NCBI GenBank assembly: GCA_045804265.1
Contig: JBJMNK010000113.1
Location: 62,001-126,000, forward strand
Direction: 5' to 3'
Source: JABFXC01 sp045804265
GTDB taxonomy: Bacteria > Gemmatimonadota > Gemmatimonadetes > Gemmatimonadales > Gemmatimonadaceae
DNA length: 64,000 bases
The notes under the pieces were generated by a model. The model was not told the DNA's origin, searched no databases, and worked only from the letters and a program-made list of their open reading frames with translations. The position numbers and the translations under genes were made by a program. Positions 1 to 8,978 of this stretch are shown one piece after another; within the stretch, counting starts at the first letter, position 1; each line of letters starts with the position of its first letter.

Positions 1-56
1 GCAATAGCGCTTTTGGTTCATCGGGCCGGCGCCCCAACCTTACCGCGGCTGGATCA

Positions 57-968
57 TCAATCGGCGTCGGCCTGACCGAGTGCGGCGGGCGCCGCGCCGC
101 GCGCTCGCGTCGTCGCCAGCGCGACCAGCGTCGCGACATATGGCAACGCGAGGAAAGTCTGGTAAGGCAGCGTCCAGCCACGCGCCTGGAAGAGATACTG
201 CAACGCACTGGCCGCACCGAAGGCGAGTGCCGCGAGGAGCACGCCGCCGGCACGCCACCGCCCGAGCGCGACGATCGCGATCGCGATGAAGCCGCGCCCC
301 GCCGACATCCCCTCGGCGAAGGTCCCCGATTGCACGAGGACGAGCGCGGCGCCGGCCGCGCCGCCTAACGCTCCGGCGAACAGCGCCGCCCCGCTGCGAA
401 TCCTCGTCGTCGCGACGCCGGCCGCGCGGGCGGCCGACGGGCGCTCGCCGCACGCACGCAGCGCGAGCCCGAGCTGCGTCCGCGAAAGCCCCCACCAGAC
501 CACCGCGATCGCGATAATCGCGGCATAGGTGAACGAGCTCTGGTCGAACAACGCATCACCGATCAGCGGGATGGCCGACACGATCGGGATGGCGACTGCG
601 TGCACGACGGGAATACGAAGCCCGGCTCCCTCGGGGCCGAACAGAACGTGGTAGAGCGCGGCCGTCGCACCGGTTGCGACGAGGGTGATCGCAGTGCCGG
701 TAACGATCTGCTCCGTGCGCCAATGCACGACGAAGAGCGCGAACAGCGCGGCCGTGAGCGCGCCGGCGATGAGCGCCAGCACCACCGCCGCGCCGCTTCC
801 CCACGCCCATCCCCCAGCAGCGGCCGCCAGCGCGCCGGCAAGGATGCTCCCTTCGATGCCGACATATATGATCCCTGCCCGTTCGATCACCAGCTCACCC
901 GTGGCCGCGAGCAGGAGCGGCGTCGCCGTGCGGACAGCCGCCGAGAGGAATTCACTGTTGATGCTCAC
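57..968 (-). CDS. BMP-type ABC importer, permease subunit 2
   Basis: Inner-membrane permease of a nucleoside/simple-sugar ABC importer of the BmpA class. The 303-residue protein is almost entirely hydrophobic helices. It contains the family-typical stretch ATGELVIERAGIIYVGIEG near the N-terminus and a cytoplasmic loop LRACGERPSAARAAGV around residues 170-185 that would contact the ATPase. The start is a GTG whose bases overlap the stop of the upstream permease by 4 bp (GTGA), so the two are probably translationally coupled. It is the last gene of the operon seen here. The 56 bases to the window edge hold nothing recognisable. Substrate is inferred from the family only. Confidence 0.88.
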   Translation of the reverse strand: MSINSEFLSAAVRTATPLLLAATGELVIERAGIIYVGIEGSILAGALAAAAGGWAWGSGAAVVLALIAGALTAALFALFVVHWRTEQIVTGTAITLVATGATAALYHVLFGPEGAGLRIPVVHAVAIPIVSAIPLIGDALFDQSSFTYAAIIAIAVVWWGLSRTQLGLALRACGERPSAARAAGVATTRIRSGAALFAGALGGAAGAALVLVQSGTFAEGMSAGRGFIAIAIVALGRWRAGGVLLAALAFGAASALQYLFQARGWTLPYQTFLALPYVATLVALATTRARGAAPAALGQADAD

Positions 969-2044
969 GCGCGGCTTCCGTCGCTCGACGCCCAGATGTC
1001 ATAACGGCGCGTCAGGAGCGGAAGGAGCAACACGAGGAGTACCAGGCTTCCCTCGACCACCGTGACGAAGGCTGATGGGACGCCGGCATCGCGCTGCATC
1101 GCGGTCGCTCCTGCCTCGAGCGCGCCGAACAGCAGTGCACTCGGCGCGACCAGCATCGGGTCGAGCCGCGCCAGCAACGCGACGGCGATCGCGGTGTAAC
1201 CGTAGCCCGGCGACAGCCCCTCGTAGAGCGCGAACGTCACGCCGGTCACCTCGATTCCTCCGGCGAGCCCGGCCAGCGCGCCACTGGCGAGGAAGACCTG
1301 CAACGCGACGCGCGGGACGTCGATCATTCCGGCGCTGGCGGCGGCCCGCGGGTTCGCGCCGATCGCGCGAACGCGAAAGCCCCAGGCGCTTCGCCGGATG
1401 ACGACGCCTAACGCGACGGCCGCGAGCAGGGCGAGACCGACGCCGAGGTGGAGGCGCGTGCCGGCGACGCGCGGCAACCGTGCAGCGGCGTCGATCGTCG
1501 AGCTCTGTGGGTAGGCATGCGTCGGCTCCTGCAGCGGCCCGCGCACCAGATATCCGACGAGGTTCAGGGCGATGAAGTTCAGCATGATCGTGCTGATCAC
1601 CTCGAGCACTCCGCGCCGGCGGAGCAACGCTGCCGGCAGCGCCCATGCCGCGCCCGCGACGAGCGCGAGCGACAGCGCCACCATCAGGCGCAGGGCGCCG
1701 GGGAGCGGCAACGCCGCGCCCGCGATCGCCGCCGTCGCCCCGGCGAGCAACTGCCCCTCGGCGCCGATGTTCCAGACACCGGCGCGGAACGCGATCGCCA
1801 CCGCGAGTCCGGCGAGAAGGAGCGGCGTTGCACGAACGAGCGTGGCGGAGAAGAACGCGTACGAGGAGCCGAATGACCCGCGCCAGAGCGCGGCCAGCGC
1901 TGCTGCGACGTCGTAGCCGCCAAGCGCGAGCAGCGCCGAGAGCAGCACGAGCGACGCCGCGGCGATCGCCGCGATCGCCGCGATCGCCGCGAGCGGCGCG
2001 CGGACGGCGCGCGCGCTGCCGCTGAGCGCCGATCCGCCGGTCAT
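965..2044 (-). CDS. BMP-type ABC importer, permease subunit 1
   Basis: First of two paired permeases of the same importer, 359 residues with many membrane helices. Family landmarks are FRAGVWNIGAEGQLLAGA in the first third, LEVISTIMLNFIA in the middle, and VRAIGANPRAAASAGM, the ATPase-contact loop, in the second half. The ATG at 2044 overlaps the stop of the upstream MFS gene (ATGA). A longer open frame upstream is a shadow of the MFS gene. The N-terminal helix is encoded by three 9-bp tandem repeats (1962-1988) giving Ala-Ile-Ala units. Confidence 0.88.
   Translation of the reverse strand: MTGGSALSGSARAVRAPLAAIAAIAAIAAASLVLLSALLALGGYDVAAALAALWRGSFGSSYAFFSATLVRATPLLLAGLAVAIAFRAGVWNIGAEGQLLAGATAAIAGAALPLPGALRLMVALSLALVAGAAWALPAALLRRRGVLEVISTIMLNFIALNLVGYLVRGPLQEPTHAYPQSSTIDAAARLPRVAGTRLHLGVGLALLAAVALGVVIRRSAWGFRVRAIGANPRAAASAGMIDVPRVALQVFLASGALAGLAGGIEVTGVTFALYEGLSPGYGYTAIAVALLARLDPMLVAPSALLFGALEAGATAMQRDAGVPSAFVTVVEGSLVLLVLLLPLLTRRYDIWASSDGSRA
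1962..1988. repeat. 9-bp tandem repeat (gcgatcgcc x3) inside permease gene
   Basis: Three perfect head-to-tail copies of a 9-bp unit encode repeated Ala-Ile-Ala in the first membrane segment of permease 1. In-frame slippage would lengthen or shorten the helix by three residues without breaking the gene. Confidence 0.8.
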
Positions 2045-3276
2045 CACCGATCCGCCGGGATGCGAGGGTTCCTGCCTAACGCGCGGATCGCCGCGATTCC
2101 CGCCGCTGGTCCGAGCGCGAGCAACGCGACTGCCGCTGGCCATCCGGTGTGCGCCGCGACGAGGGGAACGAGCTGAATGCTCGCCATCGTCAGCAGGAAG
2201 CCGAGCGACGTCTGCAGCGTCAGCGCCGTTCCCACCGCGTGTGATGGCACCGATCTGGTGACGAGAGTACTGAATTGCGCGCTGTCGGCGATTACCCAGA
2301 ATCCCCACGTCCAGGCCAGCGCGCCGGTGAGCAGAAGCGAATGGCCGAAGACCGCCGCGGCCAGCAGCGCACATCCGCCACTCGTTGCCAGCGCGATGGT
2401 GATCAACCGGCCGTGGCCGATGCGGTCCGCGATCAAGCCACCCCAGACGCAGCCTAACGCGCCAATCCCGATCGCTCCGTACGCGACCAGTCCGACCAGG
2501 CGGCCTGTCGTCGCGCCCCCGACGCCGCCGTGCACCGATTCGCTCGCCGCGAGGAAAGCACCGATCCAGGTCCAGAACGCGTAGAGCTCCCACATGTGGC
2601 CGAGGTACCCACCGGTCGCGAGCCGCCATTCGCGACGCCTGGTCACTTCACGCACGAGCAGCCAGGAGAAAGGGCGTCGTGCAAACGCGTACGGACCGTC
2701 GCGATAGAGCAGCAGCACCACCAGAGCGGCGAGCGCTGCACCGATCGAAGTGGCCAGCACTACGGTCGAGACGTTGCCTCGCGCCAGCGCGCTGATGAGG
2801 TACGGCGCCCCCTTTCCCAGTGTCAACGCTCCGACGACGACGCCGATCGCCAGTCCGCGCCGCTCCTGGAACCAGGTCGCGGTCATCTTCATCGCCGGCG
2901 GGTACACCCCGGCGAGCGTCGCGCCGGTGGCGAATCGGCAGGCGAGCGCGCCGCCGTAGCTGTTGCTGTGCAGGAGCAGGGCGTTCGCGACCGCGCCCAA
3001 CATCGCGCTCGCCGCGAAGAGGAATCGCGCCGGGATGACGTCGCTGAGATTGAGCACCGCGGCGAGCGCGGTGCCGCAGACGAAGCCGAGCTGCACGATG
3101 CCGGTCAGCCACGCCGCCTGCGAAGTCCCCAGCCCCCAGCGCGGCGCGAGCTCCGGCGAGACTGCGCTGGCGGTGAACCAGAGCGACATCCCGAGCAGCT
3201 CGGCGATCGCGAGCACCGCGAGCATGCGCCAGGCGCCAGCCGAAACGTTAGGCAGCGCCGGCGCCGGCTGGGTCAC
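2044..3276 (-). CDS. MFS transporter
   Basis: A 410-residue major facilitator with about 12 hydrophobic helices. It resembles the nitrate/oxalate-type MFS group: an N-terminal ELLGMSLWFTASAVSPEL segment, YPPAMKMTATWFQERRG after helix 4, and a GLIADRIGHGR loop in the second half. The GTG start overlaps the ATPase stop by 4 bp, and its own stop overlaps permease 1 by 4 bp. It is therefore embedded between the ATPase and permease genes of an ABC importer, an unusual place for a secondary transporter. It may handle the same or a related solute; its substrate cannot be read from sequence. Confidence 0.82.
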   Translation of the reverse strand: MTQPAPALPNVSAGAWRMLAVLAIAELLGMSLWFTASAVSPELAPRWGLGTSQAAWLTGIVQLGFVCGTALAAVLNLSDVIPARFLFAASAMLGAVANALLLHSNSYGGALACRFATGATLAGVYPPAMKMTATWFQERRGLAIGVVVGALTLGKGAPYLISALARGNVSTVVLATSIGAALAALVVLLLYRDGPYAFARRPFSWLLVREVTRRREWRLATGGYLGHMWELYAFWTWIGAFLAASESVHGGVGGATTGRLVGLVAYGAIGIGALGCVWGGLIADRIGHGRLITIALATSGGCALLAAAVFGHSLLLTGALAWTWGFWVIADSAQFSTLVTRSVPSHAVGTALTLQTSLGFLLTMASIQLVPLVAAHTGWPAAVALLALGPAAGIAAIRALGRNPRIPADR

Positions 3277-4739
3277 GCGTCGATCCCGAGCATGGCGCGA
3301 CCGATCGCATCCCGGTCGCCGGTGACGCGCCGGACCGCGCCGTTGAACACGACGACCACACGGTCGGCGAGCTCGATGATCTCGTCCAGGTCAGCGGAGT
3401 GCAGCACCACCGCTGCTCCGGCGGCCCGCGCCGCACGGAGCCGCCGATGCACCTCCTTCGTGGCTCGAAGATCGAGCCCGCGCGTCGGCTGATCGGCGAC
3501 CACGAAAACCGGCGCGCCGCCTAGCTCACGCGCGAGCACGAGCCGCTGCTGGTTTCCTCCGGACAGGCTTGATGCCGGCGCGGACGCGCTCGCGGCGCGC
3601 ACGTCGAAGCGCGCCATCATCTCGGTGGTCCGTGCGCGCATCGCTCGCCAGTCGATCCAGCCGCGGCGCGTGCCCGCGCCCGCCAGGGCGACGTTCTCGG
3701 TCAGCGAGAGGTCGTCGGCGATCGCATCCGAGTGGCGGTCCTGCGGGATGTACGCGATGGCCTCGGGCAGGCGAACCTCACCGCTGGCAGCACGCTCGCG
3801 GCCGGCGAGGATCCGCAGCAGACCGCGCTCGCCATTCCCCTCGACCGCGGCCACGCCGACGACTTCGCCGCGTCGCGCCACGAAGTCGACACTGCGCAGC
3901 CCGACGGTACCCATCGCCGGTCTGGACGATACGCCACGCAGCTCGGCCACGACACCCGCGTCAGTGGCGCGGCCTGACGACGCGATTGCCGGTCGGCTGG
4001 CGCCCTCATCATGAGCCGACGTCGGTTCGCCGAGCATTGCCGTCGCCAGGATGTCCTCGGTCAGCGCCGCGGCCGGCGACGCGAGGACGACCCGGCCGCC
4101 TCGCAGCACCGTCACATCGTCGGCCACCGCGAGCGCGTCGACCAGCTTGTGCGTGATCAACACGACCGCGCGTTCGCCGGTGGCGAACCGCTTCACCCAG
4201 GCCAGCAGCGCGGCCGCATCCCCGGGCGCCAGTGTCGCCGTCGGTTCGTCGAGGATGAGCAGCGCCACGCCGCGGGCCAGCGCCTTGATGATCTCGACTC
4301 GCTGCTGCGCGCTCACGCCTAACGTTCCGGCGACCGCGTCGGGATCGACGGCGAGCCCCGTCGATTCTGCGAGCTCGATCACCCGGCGCTGCGCCGCCCG
4401 CGCGTCGTAGAGGCCGCGTCCGCCCAGCGCGACGTTCTCGGCGACGGTCATCGCCGGCACGAGGGAGAAGTGCTGCTGCACCATCGCGATCCCGCTGGAG
4501 AGCGCGTCCCGCGGCGAGGCGAACGCCACCGATTCGCCACGCCAGCGCATCGATCCGCTGTCGGCTCGCGTCAGCCCGTACGCGATGCGCATCAACGTGG
4601 TCTTGCCTGCCCCGTTCTCGCCAAGCAGCGCGTGAACGGTTCCTGCCCGCACGCTGAGCGACGCACCGTCCAGCGCCCGGACGCCGTCGTACCGCTTCGA
4701 CGTCGAATCCAGCGCGAGGAGCGGCGCGTTCGCGCTCAC
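3273..4739 (-). CDS. BMP-type ABC importer, double ATP-binding protein
   Basis: Cytoplasmic ATPase with two fused nucleotide-binding domains in 488 residues, as in RbsA/MglA-type importers. Domain 1 has Walker A GENGAGKTT near residue 40, the signature-like LGVSAQQRVEI and Walker B LLILDEPTA. Domain 2 (from about residue 265) has the signature SLSGGNQQRLVLAREL. At its Walker A position it has AVEGNGERGL without the canonical lysine, the usual degeneration in this family. The GTG start overlaps the Nif3-like stop by 4 bp. It should pair with the two permeases and the BMP lipoprotein of this operon. Confidence 0.92.
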   Translation of the reverse strand: MSANAPLLALDSTSKRYDGVRALDGASLSVRAGTVHALLGENGAGKTTLMRIAYGLTRADSGSMRWRGESVAFASPRDALSSGIAMVQQHFSLVPAMTVAENVALGGRGLYDARAAQRRVIELAESTGLAVDPDAVAGTLGVSAQQRVEIIKALARGVALLILDEPTATLAPGDAAALLAWVKRFATGERAVVLITHKLVDALAVADDVTVLRGGRVVLASPAAALTEDILATAMLGEPTSAHDEGASRPAIASSGRATDAGVVAELRGVSSRPAMGTVGLRSVDFVARRGEVVGVAAVEGNGERGLLRILAGRERAASGEVRLPEAIAYIPQDRHSDAIADDLSLTENVALAGAGTRRGWIDWRAMRARTTEMMARFDVRAASASAPASSLSGGNQQRLVLARELGGAPVFVVADQPTRGLDLRATKEVHRRLRAARAAGAAVVLHSADLDEIIELADRVVVVFNGAVRRVTGDRDAIGRAMLGIDA

Positions 4740-5509
4740 AGCCCGGTGGGTGCCTCGATGAACCGCCAGGGCAGCGAGAACTCGCGCTCGATCAGCCTGC
4801 CCAGCGCCTGCACGCCTAACGTTTCGGTCGCGTAGTGCCCGGCATAGATGATGACCAGCCCGATCTCGGGTGCGTCGACTGCGGTCCAGTGTGGTCCCTC
4901 GCCGACGATCAGCGTGTCGAGCCCCAACGCGACCGCCTCACGAAGGGTGTCCGCGGATGCGCCACCGCCGGTGCAGATCCCCCAGCGGTGGGTCGGTCGG
5001 TCCGCGGCGAAGTCGCTCGCTCGCGCAGCCCCGCCATGCCGCCGGGCGAATGCGTCGGCGCGAGCCACGATCTCCGCAGTCGCCAGGCTGCTGCCACCGC
5101 GTACGCCGATCTCGGCGCCGTGCGAACGTGCAAAGCCACCGTCAGGCACGAGTCCCAGCTCCTTCGCGAGCAGCACGTTGTTCCCGAGCTCGGGATGCGC
5201 GTCGAGCGGCAGGTGCGAGGAATAGACCGCGATGTCGCTCGCGAGCAGTCGATAGAGCCGATCGTACAGCGCGCCACGAATGGGTTGCACGCCCCCCCAG
5301 AGCAAGCCGTGGTGGACGACGAGCAGGTTCGCACCGGCCGAGATCGCACCCTCGATCGTGCGTCGCGAACAATCGACCGCGACTGCAACGCCGCGGATCT
5401 CGCCGCGGTTCTCGAGCTGGATGCCGTTCACCGCGGTCGGATAGTCGGCGATCTCGCTGGTGCGGAGCTCCGCATCGAGGCGGGCGGCGATCTCGCCGAG
5501 CAACGGCAT
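4736..5509 (-). CDS. Nif3-like dinuclear metal-centre protein
   Basis: A 257-residue Nif3/DUF34 family protein. Visible family features are VNGIQLENRGEI near the N-terminus, the metal-binding VVHHGLLWGG, SSHLPLDAHPELGNN, and a C-terminal GHYATETLGVQALG. The family forms hexamers with a dinuclear metal site; its reaction remains poorly defined despite the old 'GTP cyclohydrolase I type 2' label. The start overlaps the BMP lipoprotein stop by one base, and the stop overlaps the ATPase start. Its place inside a nucleoside-type importer operon suggests a role linked to the imported compound, but this is inference. Confidence 0.88.
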   Translation of the reverse strand: MPLLGEIAARLDAELRTSEIADYPTAVNGIQLENRGEIRGVAVAVDCSRRTIEGAISAGANLLVVHHGLLWGGVQPIRGALYDRLYRLLASDIAVYSSHLPLDAHPELGNNVLLAKELGLVPDGGFARSHGAEIGVRGGSSLATAEIVARADAFARRHGGAARASDFAADRPTHRWGICTGGGASADTLREAVALGLDTLIVGEGPHWTAVDAPEIGLVIIYAGHYATETLGVQALGRLIEREFSLPWRFIEAPTGL

Positions 5510-6591
5510 CAGTGGGCGGTGCTCGCGTCAGGCGCGACCTTCAGCGTCCCCGCTCTCAACCGCGCGCGGGCCGAGTCCACGCGCGCGCGCACGATGGGCG
5601 GTACGATCGAGTCGAACGCGGGGTTGGGCACATAGGTGACGACGTCGCTCGCGGTGCCCAGCTCGATGACCCGCGGCGTGAACTTCCTTTCCTTCACCTC
5701 ACGTGCAACCGTGAGGAACGCGTGCGGAAGGTCGATCACCACGCTTCCAATCACGACGTCAGGCGCAACACCATTCTGGTTCGAATTCGAGCCGAATACC
5801 CACACTCCCTTCTTCTCGCGTGCGGCCTGGAAGATTCCCAGTCCGGCTGCATCGGCGTTCTGGAAGATGAGATCTGCACCCTGGGCGATCTGTGCCAGCG
5901 CCTGCTCCTTCCCTGCGGCCGCATCGTCCCAGTTCCCGATGAACGACGAGAGCACCTTCACCTTCGGGTTCACGTCGTGCACGCCGCGTTCGAATGCGGT
6001 GAAGCTGCTCTTCACCGGCGGGAGTTCGGTGCCGCCGATCGTGCCGACGATTCCGGTCTTTGTCATCGAGCCTGCAACCAGCCCCGCGAGGTACGATGGG
6101 TCTTCGAACGCGAACACCATCCCCGCGACATTTCCTGCGGCGCGATTGCCCGAGGTCGCGACGTATACCGTCTTCGGAAATTCTGGTCCGACGCGAAGCG
6201 CCGCGTCCTGAAATTCGAAGCCGTGTCCGAACACGAGGTCGTAGCCCTGTGCGCCGTACTGCCGGAAGTTCTCCTCGAACTCCGCCGGCGTCTTCGTCTG
6301 GATGTGGCTGATCGACGCGCCGAGGCTGTCGCGAATTCGCAGAAGCCCGTCGTATGCGCCGCCGTTCCACGAGTGATCGGAGATCGGCCCCGGAGTGAGC
6401 AAGGCGACCTTGAACGACCCCGTTCCCGCCGCCGCCGTCTTGCGCTCGCATCCGACGGCGGCGAGCATCGCCGCGACGGTGCCCAGCATGGCGAGCCGGA
6501 TCGCGGCTCGGCGCGTTAGGGCATGCGCCACGCAGGTCGCCTGCGCGAAAGTGCCGGCACGACGACCGCGGAGTCGATCGATGTTCATCAC
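5509..6591 (-). CDS. BMP family substrate-binding lipoprotein
   Basis: Solute-binding protein of the BmpA/PnrA/Med class, which binds nucleosides in characterised members. The 360-residue product has a long N-terminal leader with RRAAIRLAMLGTVAAMLAAVGC, a lipobox ending in the lipidated cysteine near residue 49. The BMP-type opening FKVALLTPGPISDHSWNGGAYDG follows. Later DLVFGHGFEFQDAA, YLAGLVAGSMTKTG and GSNSNQNGVAPD match the ligand-pocket regions. A shorter start nearer the signal peptide is possible. It heads the importer operon: lipoprotein, Nif3-like, ATPase, MFS, permease 1, permease 2. Confidence 0.9.
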   Translation of the reverse strand: MMNIDRLRGRRAGTFAQATCVAHALTRRAAIRLAMLGTVAAMLAAVGCERKTAAAGTGSFKVALLTPGPISDHSWNGGAYDGLLRIRDSLGASISHIQTKTPAEFEENFRQYGAQGYDLVFGHGFEFQDAALRVGPEFPKTVYVATSGNRAAGNVAGMVFAFEDPSYLAGLVAGSMTKTGIVGTIGGTELPPVKSSFTAFERGVHDVNPKVKVLSSFIGNWDDAAAGKEQALAQIAQGADLIFQNADAAGLGIFQAAREKKGVWVFGSNSNQNGVAPDVVIGSVVIDLPHAFLTVAREVKERKFTPRVIELGTASDVVTYVPNPAFDSIVPPIVRARVDSARARLRAGTLKVAPDASTAH

Positions 6592-6630
6592 TGTGGAGAA
6601 CTCCGCCTAACGGTAAGCAGCACGGAGCGC

Positions 6631-6653
6631 ATCTCGTTCGATGACAACGAGAT
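6631..6653. other. Inverted repeat upstream of importer operon
   Basis: Eight-bp arms (ATCTCGTT / AACGAGAT) flank a 7-base loop, 40 bp upstream of the BMP lipoprotein start. There is no T-run, so an operator or leader hairpin is more likely than a terminator. The function is unknown. Confidence 0.35.
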
Positions 6654-6742
6654 GGCGCGCAGGTGGAAACGTGGGAAAGCTAGCGCGAGTTCACCATGGC
6701 CGCGCCCTCGAAGTCGGGCGCGGCGTGCTGCCGATCGGTAGG

Positions 6743-7168
6743 CTAGCTGCCGAGTGGCTCCGCGACTGGCGCCGCTGGGGTCTGGCGCGTGCCCGGCTTT
6801 CCCTCTTCCATGCGGACGGTTCCGTTGATCTTCCCGCCCTCGGCGACGACGATCGTCCGGGTGACGATGTCGCCCTGGACCGAAGCGGTCGCCTGGATCT
6901 CGACTCGCTCGCTGGCGGTGATCATTCCTTCGACCGTCCCACCGATCACGGCTTCACGGGTGTCGATATCGCCGTGGACCGTTCCCTGACGGCCGACGAG
7001 CACTTGGCGCGCGCTGCGAATCGAACCGTCGACGCGGCCCTCGACTTTGACGACGCCGCTGCTCTCGATGTCGCCGCTGACCGTCATGCCGGCCGCGATG
7101 ATCGAGAGCGCGCCCTCGCCCGTCGAACCGTTCTTCCCGTCCTGCTTTTCTTCCTTGAAGATCGCCAT
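6743..7168 (-). CDS. Bactofilin
   Basis: Polymer-forming cytoskeletal protein of 141 residues. The central region (about residues 20-115) is the beta-helical bactofilin core, seen as repeating short strands: ISAGMTVSGDIESSGVVKVEGRVDGSI, then VLVGRQGTVHGDI, EAVIGGTVEGMI and ASVQGDIVTRTIVVAEGGKINGTV. The termini are disordered, with a Pro/Ala tail. Bactofilins assemble without nucleotide and often scaffold cell-wall enzymes. Here the gene lies 7 bp downstream of an M23 peptidase gene and just after parAB, a context that suggests roles in cell shape or chromosome positioning. Confidence 0.93.
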   Translation of the reverse strand: MAIFKEEKQDGKNGSTGEGALSIIAAGMTVSGDIESSGVVKVEGRVDGSIRSARQVLVGRQGTVHGDIDTREAVIGGTVEGMITASERVEIQATASVQGDIVTRTIVVAEGGKINGTVRMEEGKPGTRQTPAAPVAEPLGS

Positions 7169-7175
7169 GTCTTGC

Positions 7176-8042
7176 CTACTGCCTCGGTTGCTGAATGAGC
7201 GTCATCGGATCGACGGTCGCGTTGTTCCTGCGCACTTCGAAATGCAGGTGAGGCGCCGTCGAGCGGCCTGTGTTGCCCGAGAGCCCGATCACGGTTCCGA
7301 TCGGCAGACGGTCGCCCTGCCTAACGTTGATCTGGCTCAGGTGACCATATAGCGTCTCGTACCCCTGTGGGTGTGCGAGCCGCACCATCTTGCCGTATTC
7401 GGGATTCTCGTTGACTTCGACGACCAGCCCGCCTCCGGCGGCACGCACCTCGGTTCCCTCCGGGACTGCGATGTCGAGCCCGGGGTGCGCCACGCCATAC
7501 TCCTGTCCGCTCCCGACTCCCCTCGTGACAAAACCCTTCGCGTCGAGCGGATAACGCGTCGGCAATGACATCTTCGCCGTATCCACCGGCGGCGGCGTCA
7601 CGATTGGTTTCGTCGTCGCCGCGGCTGCGGCCGCAGGTGCAGCCGGGATCGTCGCTGGAGCGGGGGTCATCGCTGCGGGCCGCTGCCCTGACGACGCGCC
7701 CAGCATCGTCTGTACCTGCTCGTAACGTTTCTGCAGTTCGCCGAGCGTGAGCTGCAATGTGTCGAGTCGCTTGGCGTCGACTTCCATTGTCTGCAGGCGA
7801 CGCGTGAGGAATGGGACTCGTGCCGCCTGGATGCCGAAGAAGACGAATATGAGGCCGAGGACGCTCGCTATCGCCATCCCGGTGCGCGAGAGGACGAAGC
7901 GAAGCAGGCGAACCCGGGTCGGACTGAGGACGATGGTCCGGTTCGCGAGGCCGCCTTCACGCTGCACCTGGATGATCATCGACCCAGCGTGCGGTGTGTA
8001 GATGTTGCCGTAGCCCTGCTTGTGCTCGTTCGATTCCGTCAT
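7176..8042 (-). CDS. Membrane-anchored M23 (LytM-type) peptidoglycan endopeptidase
   Basis: A 288-residue cell-wall hydrolase. A cytoplasmic N-terminus of about 55 residues precedes one membrane helix (GMAIASVLGLIFVFFGIQAA), a short coiled coil, a Pro/Ala-rich linker and a C-terminal M23 domain. The zinc ligands are visible as HPGLDIA and HLHFEV, with the active-site YGHLSQ between them. All key residues are present, so it is predicted to be active. It sits between parB (21 bp upstream) and bactofilin (7 bp downstream). M23 and bactofilin genes are commonly paired, and the two products probably work together. Confidence 0.92.
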   Translation of the reverse strand: MTESNEHKQGYGNIYTPHAGSMIIQVQREGGLANRTIVLSPTRVRLLRFVLSRTGMAIASVLGLIFVFFGIQAARVPFLTRRLQTMEVDAKRLDTLQLTLGELQKRYEQVQTMLGASSGQRPAAMTPAPATIPAAPAAAAAATTKPIVTPPPVDTAKMSLPTRYPLDAKGFVTRGVGSGQEYGVAHPGLDIAVPEGTEVRAAGGGLVVEVNENPEYGKMVRLAHPQGYETLYGHLSQINVRQGDRLPIGTVIGLSGNTGRSTAPHLHFEVRRNNATVDPMTLIQQPRQ

Positions 8043-8063
8043 GCCGCCTCGATCCCACAGAGT

Positions 8064-8978
8064 TCACATCGTGTCGCGCCCGCTCCCAAGGACGATCTCG
8101 ATCATTCTTTCGAAATCATCCGCTGAGTAAAAAGGGACGCGCAACTCTCCTTTGTGTTTCCCGGAGAGGGCGATATGAACATCCGTTTGCAGCTTCTTTC
8201 GCAATTCGTCCTCGATCCGGCGTACCTCGGCGGGACGAGTGTCAGCCCCGGTCGGACGGGCCACTGACTTCCTCGGTCCGTCGCGCGCCATCCGCTCGAC
8301 GTCGCGTACGGTGAGGCCGCGCGCCACGACTTCGCGCGCCGCTCCGGTGATTGCGCGCTCGTCGGGCAGGGCGAGCAACGCGCGGGCGTGACCGAGCGTC
8401 AATTGCGACTCGGCGACCATCCGCCGCACGCTCGCGGGAAGCGCCAGGATGCGCAGGATGTTCGCGACCGTCGATCGGTCCTTCCCGACCATTTCCGCAA
8501 CCTGCTGCTGCGTCATTCCGAACTCGTCGAGCAGTCGCTGGTATCCTTCTGCCTCCTCGAGCGGATTGAGGTCCGCACGCTGGAGGTTCTCGACGAGGGC
8601 GAGCGTCAAGGCCGTTCGATCGTCGATGTCCTTCACGACCGCTGGGATCTTCGTCCAGCCTAACGCGGTTGCTGCGCGCAGTCGCCGCTCGCCGGCGATC
8701 AGCTCGAACCGATCCTGTCCCGCAGGCCGCACCGTGATCGGCTGGAGCAATCCTGTCGCCTTGATGCTTGCTTGGAGCTCGGCCAGCTCCTCAGCTTTGA
8801 ATTCCCGGCGAGGCTGATACCGGTTGCTCCTGATCTCCGCGATCGGGATTTCGCGATAAGGACCGGCAGCGCTTGTTCGCTGCGTCTCTGATCCAGGTGG
8901 TGGCGCGATGGTCGGCGCGCTGCTTATGAGCGCCTCCAACCCTCGGCCAAGCCGGCGTTGCGGCTTCTCGTTGCTCAT
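8064..8978 (-). CDS. parB: Chromosome partitioning protein ParB
   Basis: DNA-binding CTPase of the ParABS system, 304 residues. The N-terminus has the ParA-stimulating RRLGRGLEALIS. The CTP-binding core includes ELIAGERRLRAA. The helix-turn-helix is at TQQQVAEMVGKDRSTVANILRIL, followed by the linker and the C-terminal dimerisation region. It binds parS and spreads on DNA; two parS sequences lie about 900 bp upstream, beyond parA. Its start overlaps the parA stop by 4 bp. Confidence 0.97.
   Translation of the reverse strand: MSNEKPQRRLGRGLEALISSAPTIAPPPGSETQRTSAAGPYREIPIAEIRSNRYQPRREFKAEELAELQASIKATGLLQPITVRPAGQDRFELIAGERRLRAATALGWTKIPAVVKDIDDRTALTLALVENLQRADLNPLEEAEGYQRLLDEFGMTQQQVAEMVGKDRSTVANILRILALPASVRRMVAESQLTLGHARALLALPDERAITGAAREVVARGLTVRDVERMARDGPRKSVARPTGADTRPAEVRRIEDELRKKLQTDVHIALSGKHKGELRVPFYSADDFERMIEIVLGSGRDTM

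Noticed and set aside
1..56. A stretch resembling short 16S rRNA words (ttaccgcggctgg, ggctggatca)
   Set aside because: Only about 10-13 bases match in pieces, in the wrong order for 16S, and there is no further rRNA sequence; treated as chance.
965..2629. 554-residue frame covering permease 1 and antisense-of-frame sequence upstream
   Set aside because: The part before ATG 2044 is out-of-frame sequence of the MFS gene; the ATGA junction and family length favour the shorter gene.
5775..5800. tRNA T-loop-like word GGTTCGAATTC
   Set aside because: It lies in the BMP lipoprotein gene in a conserved protein segment, and no cloverleaf can be drawn around it.
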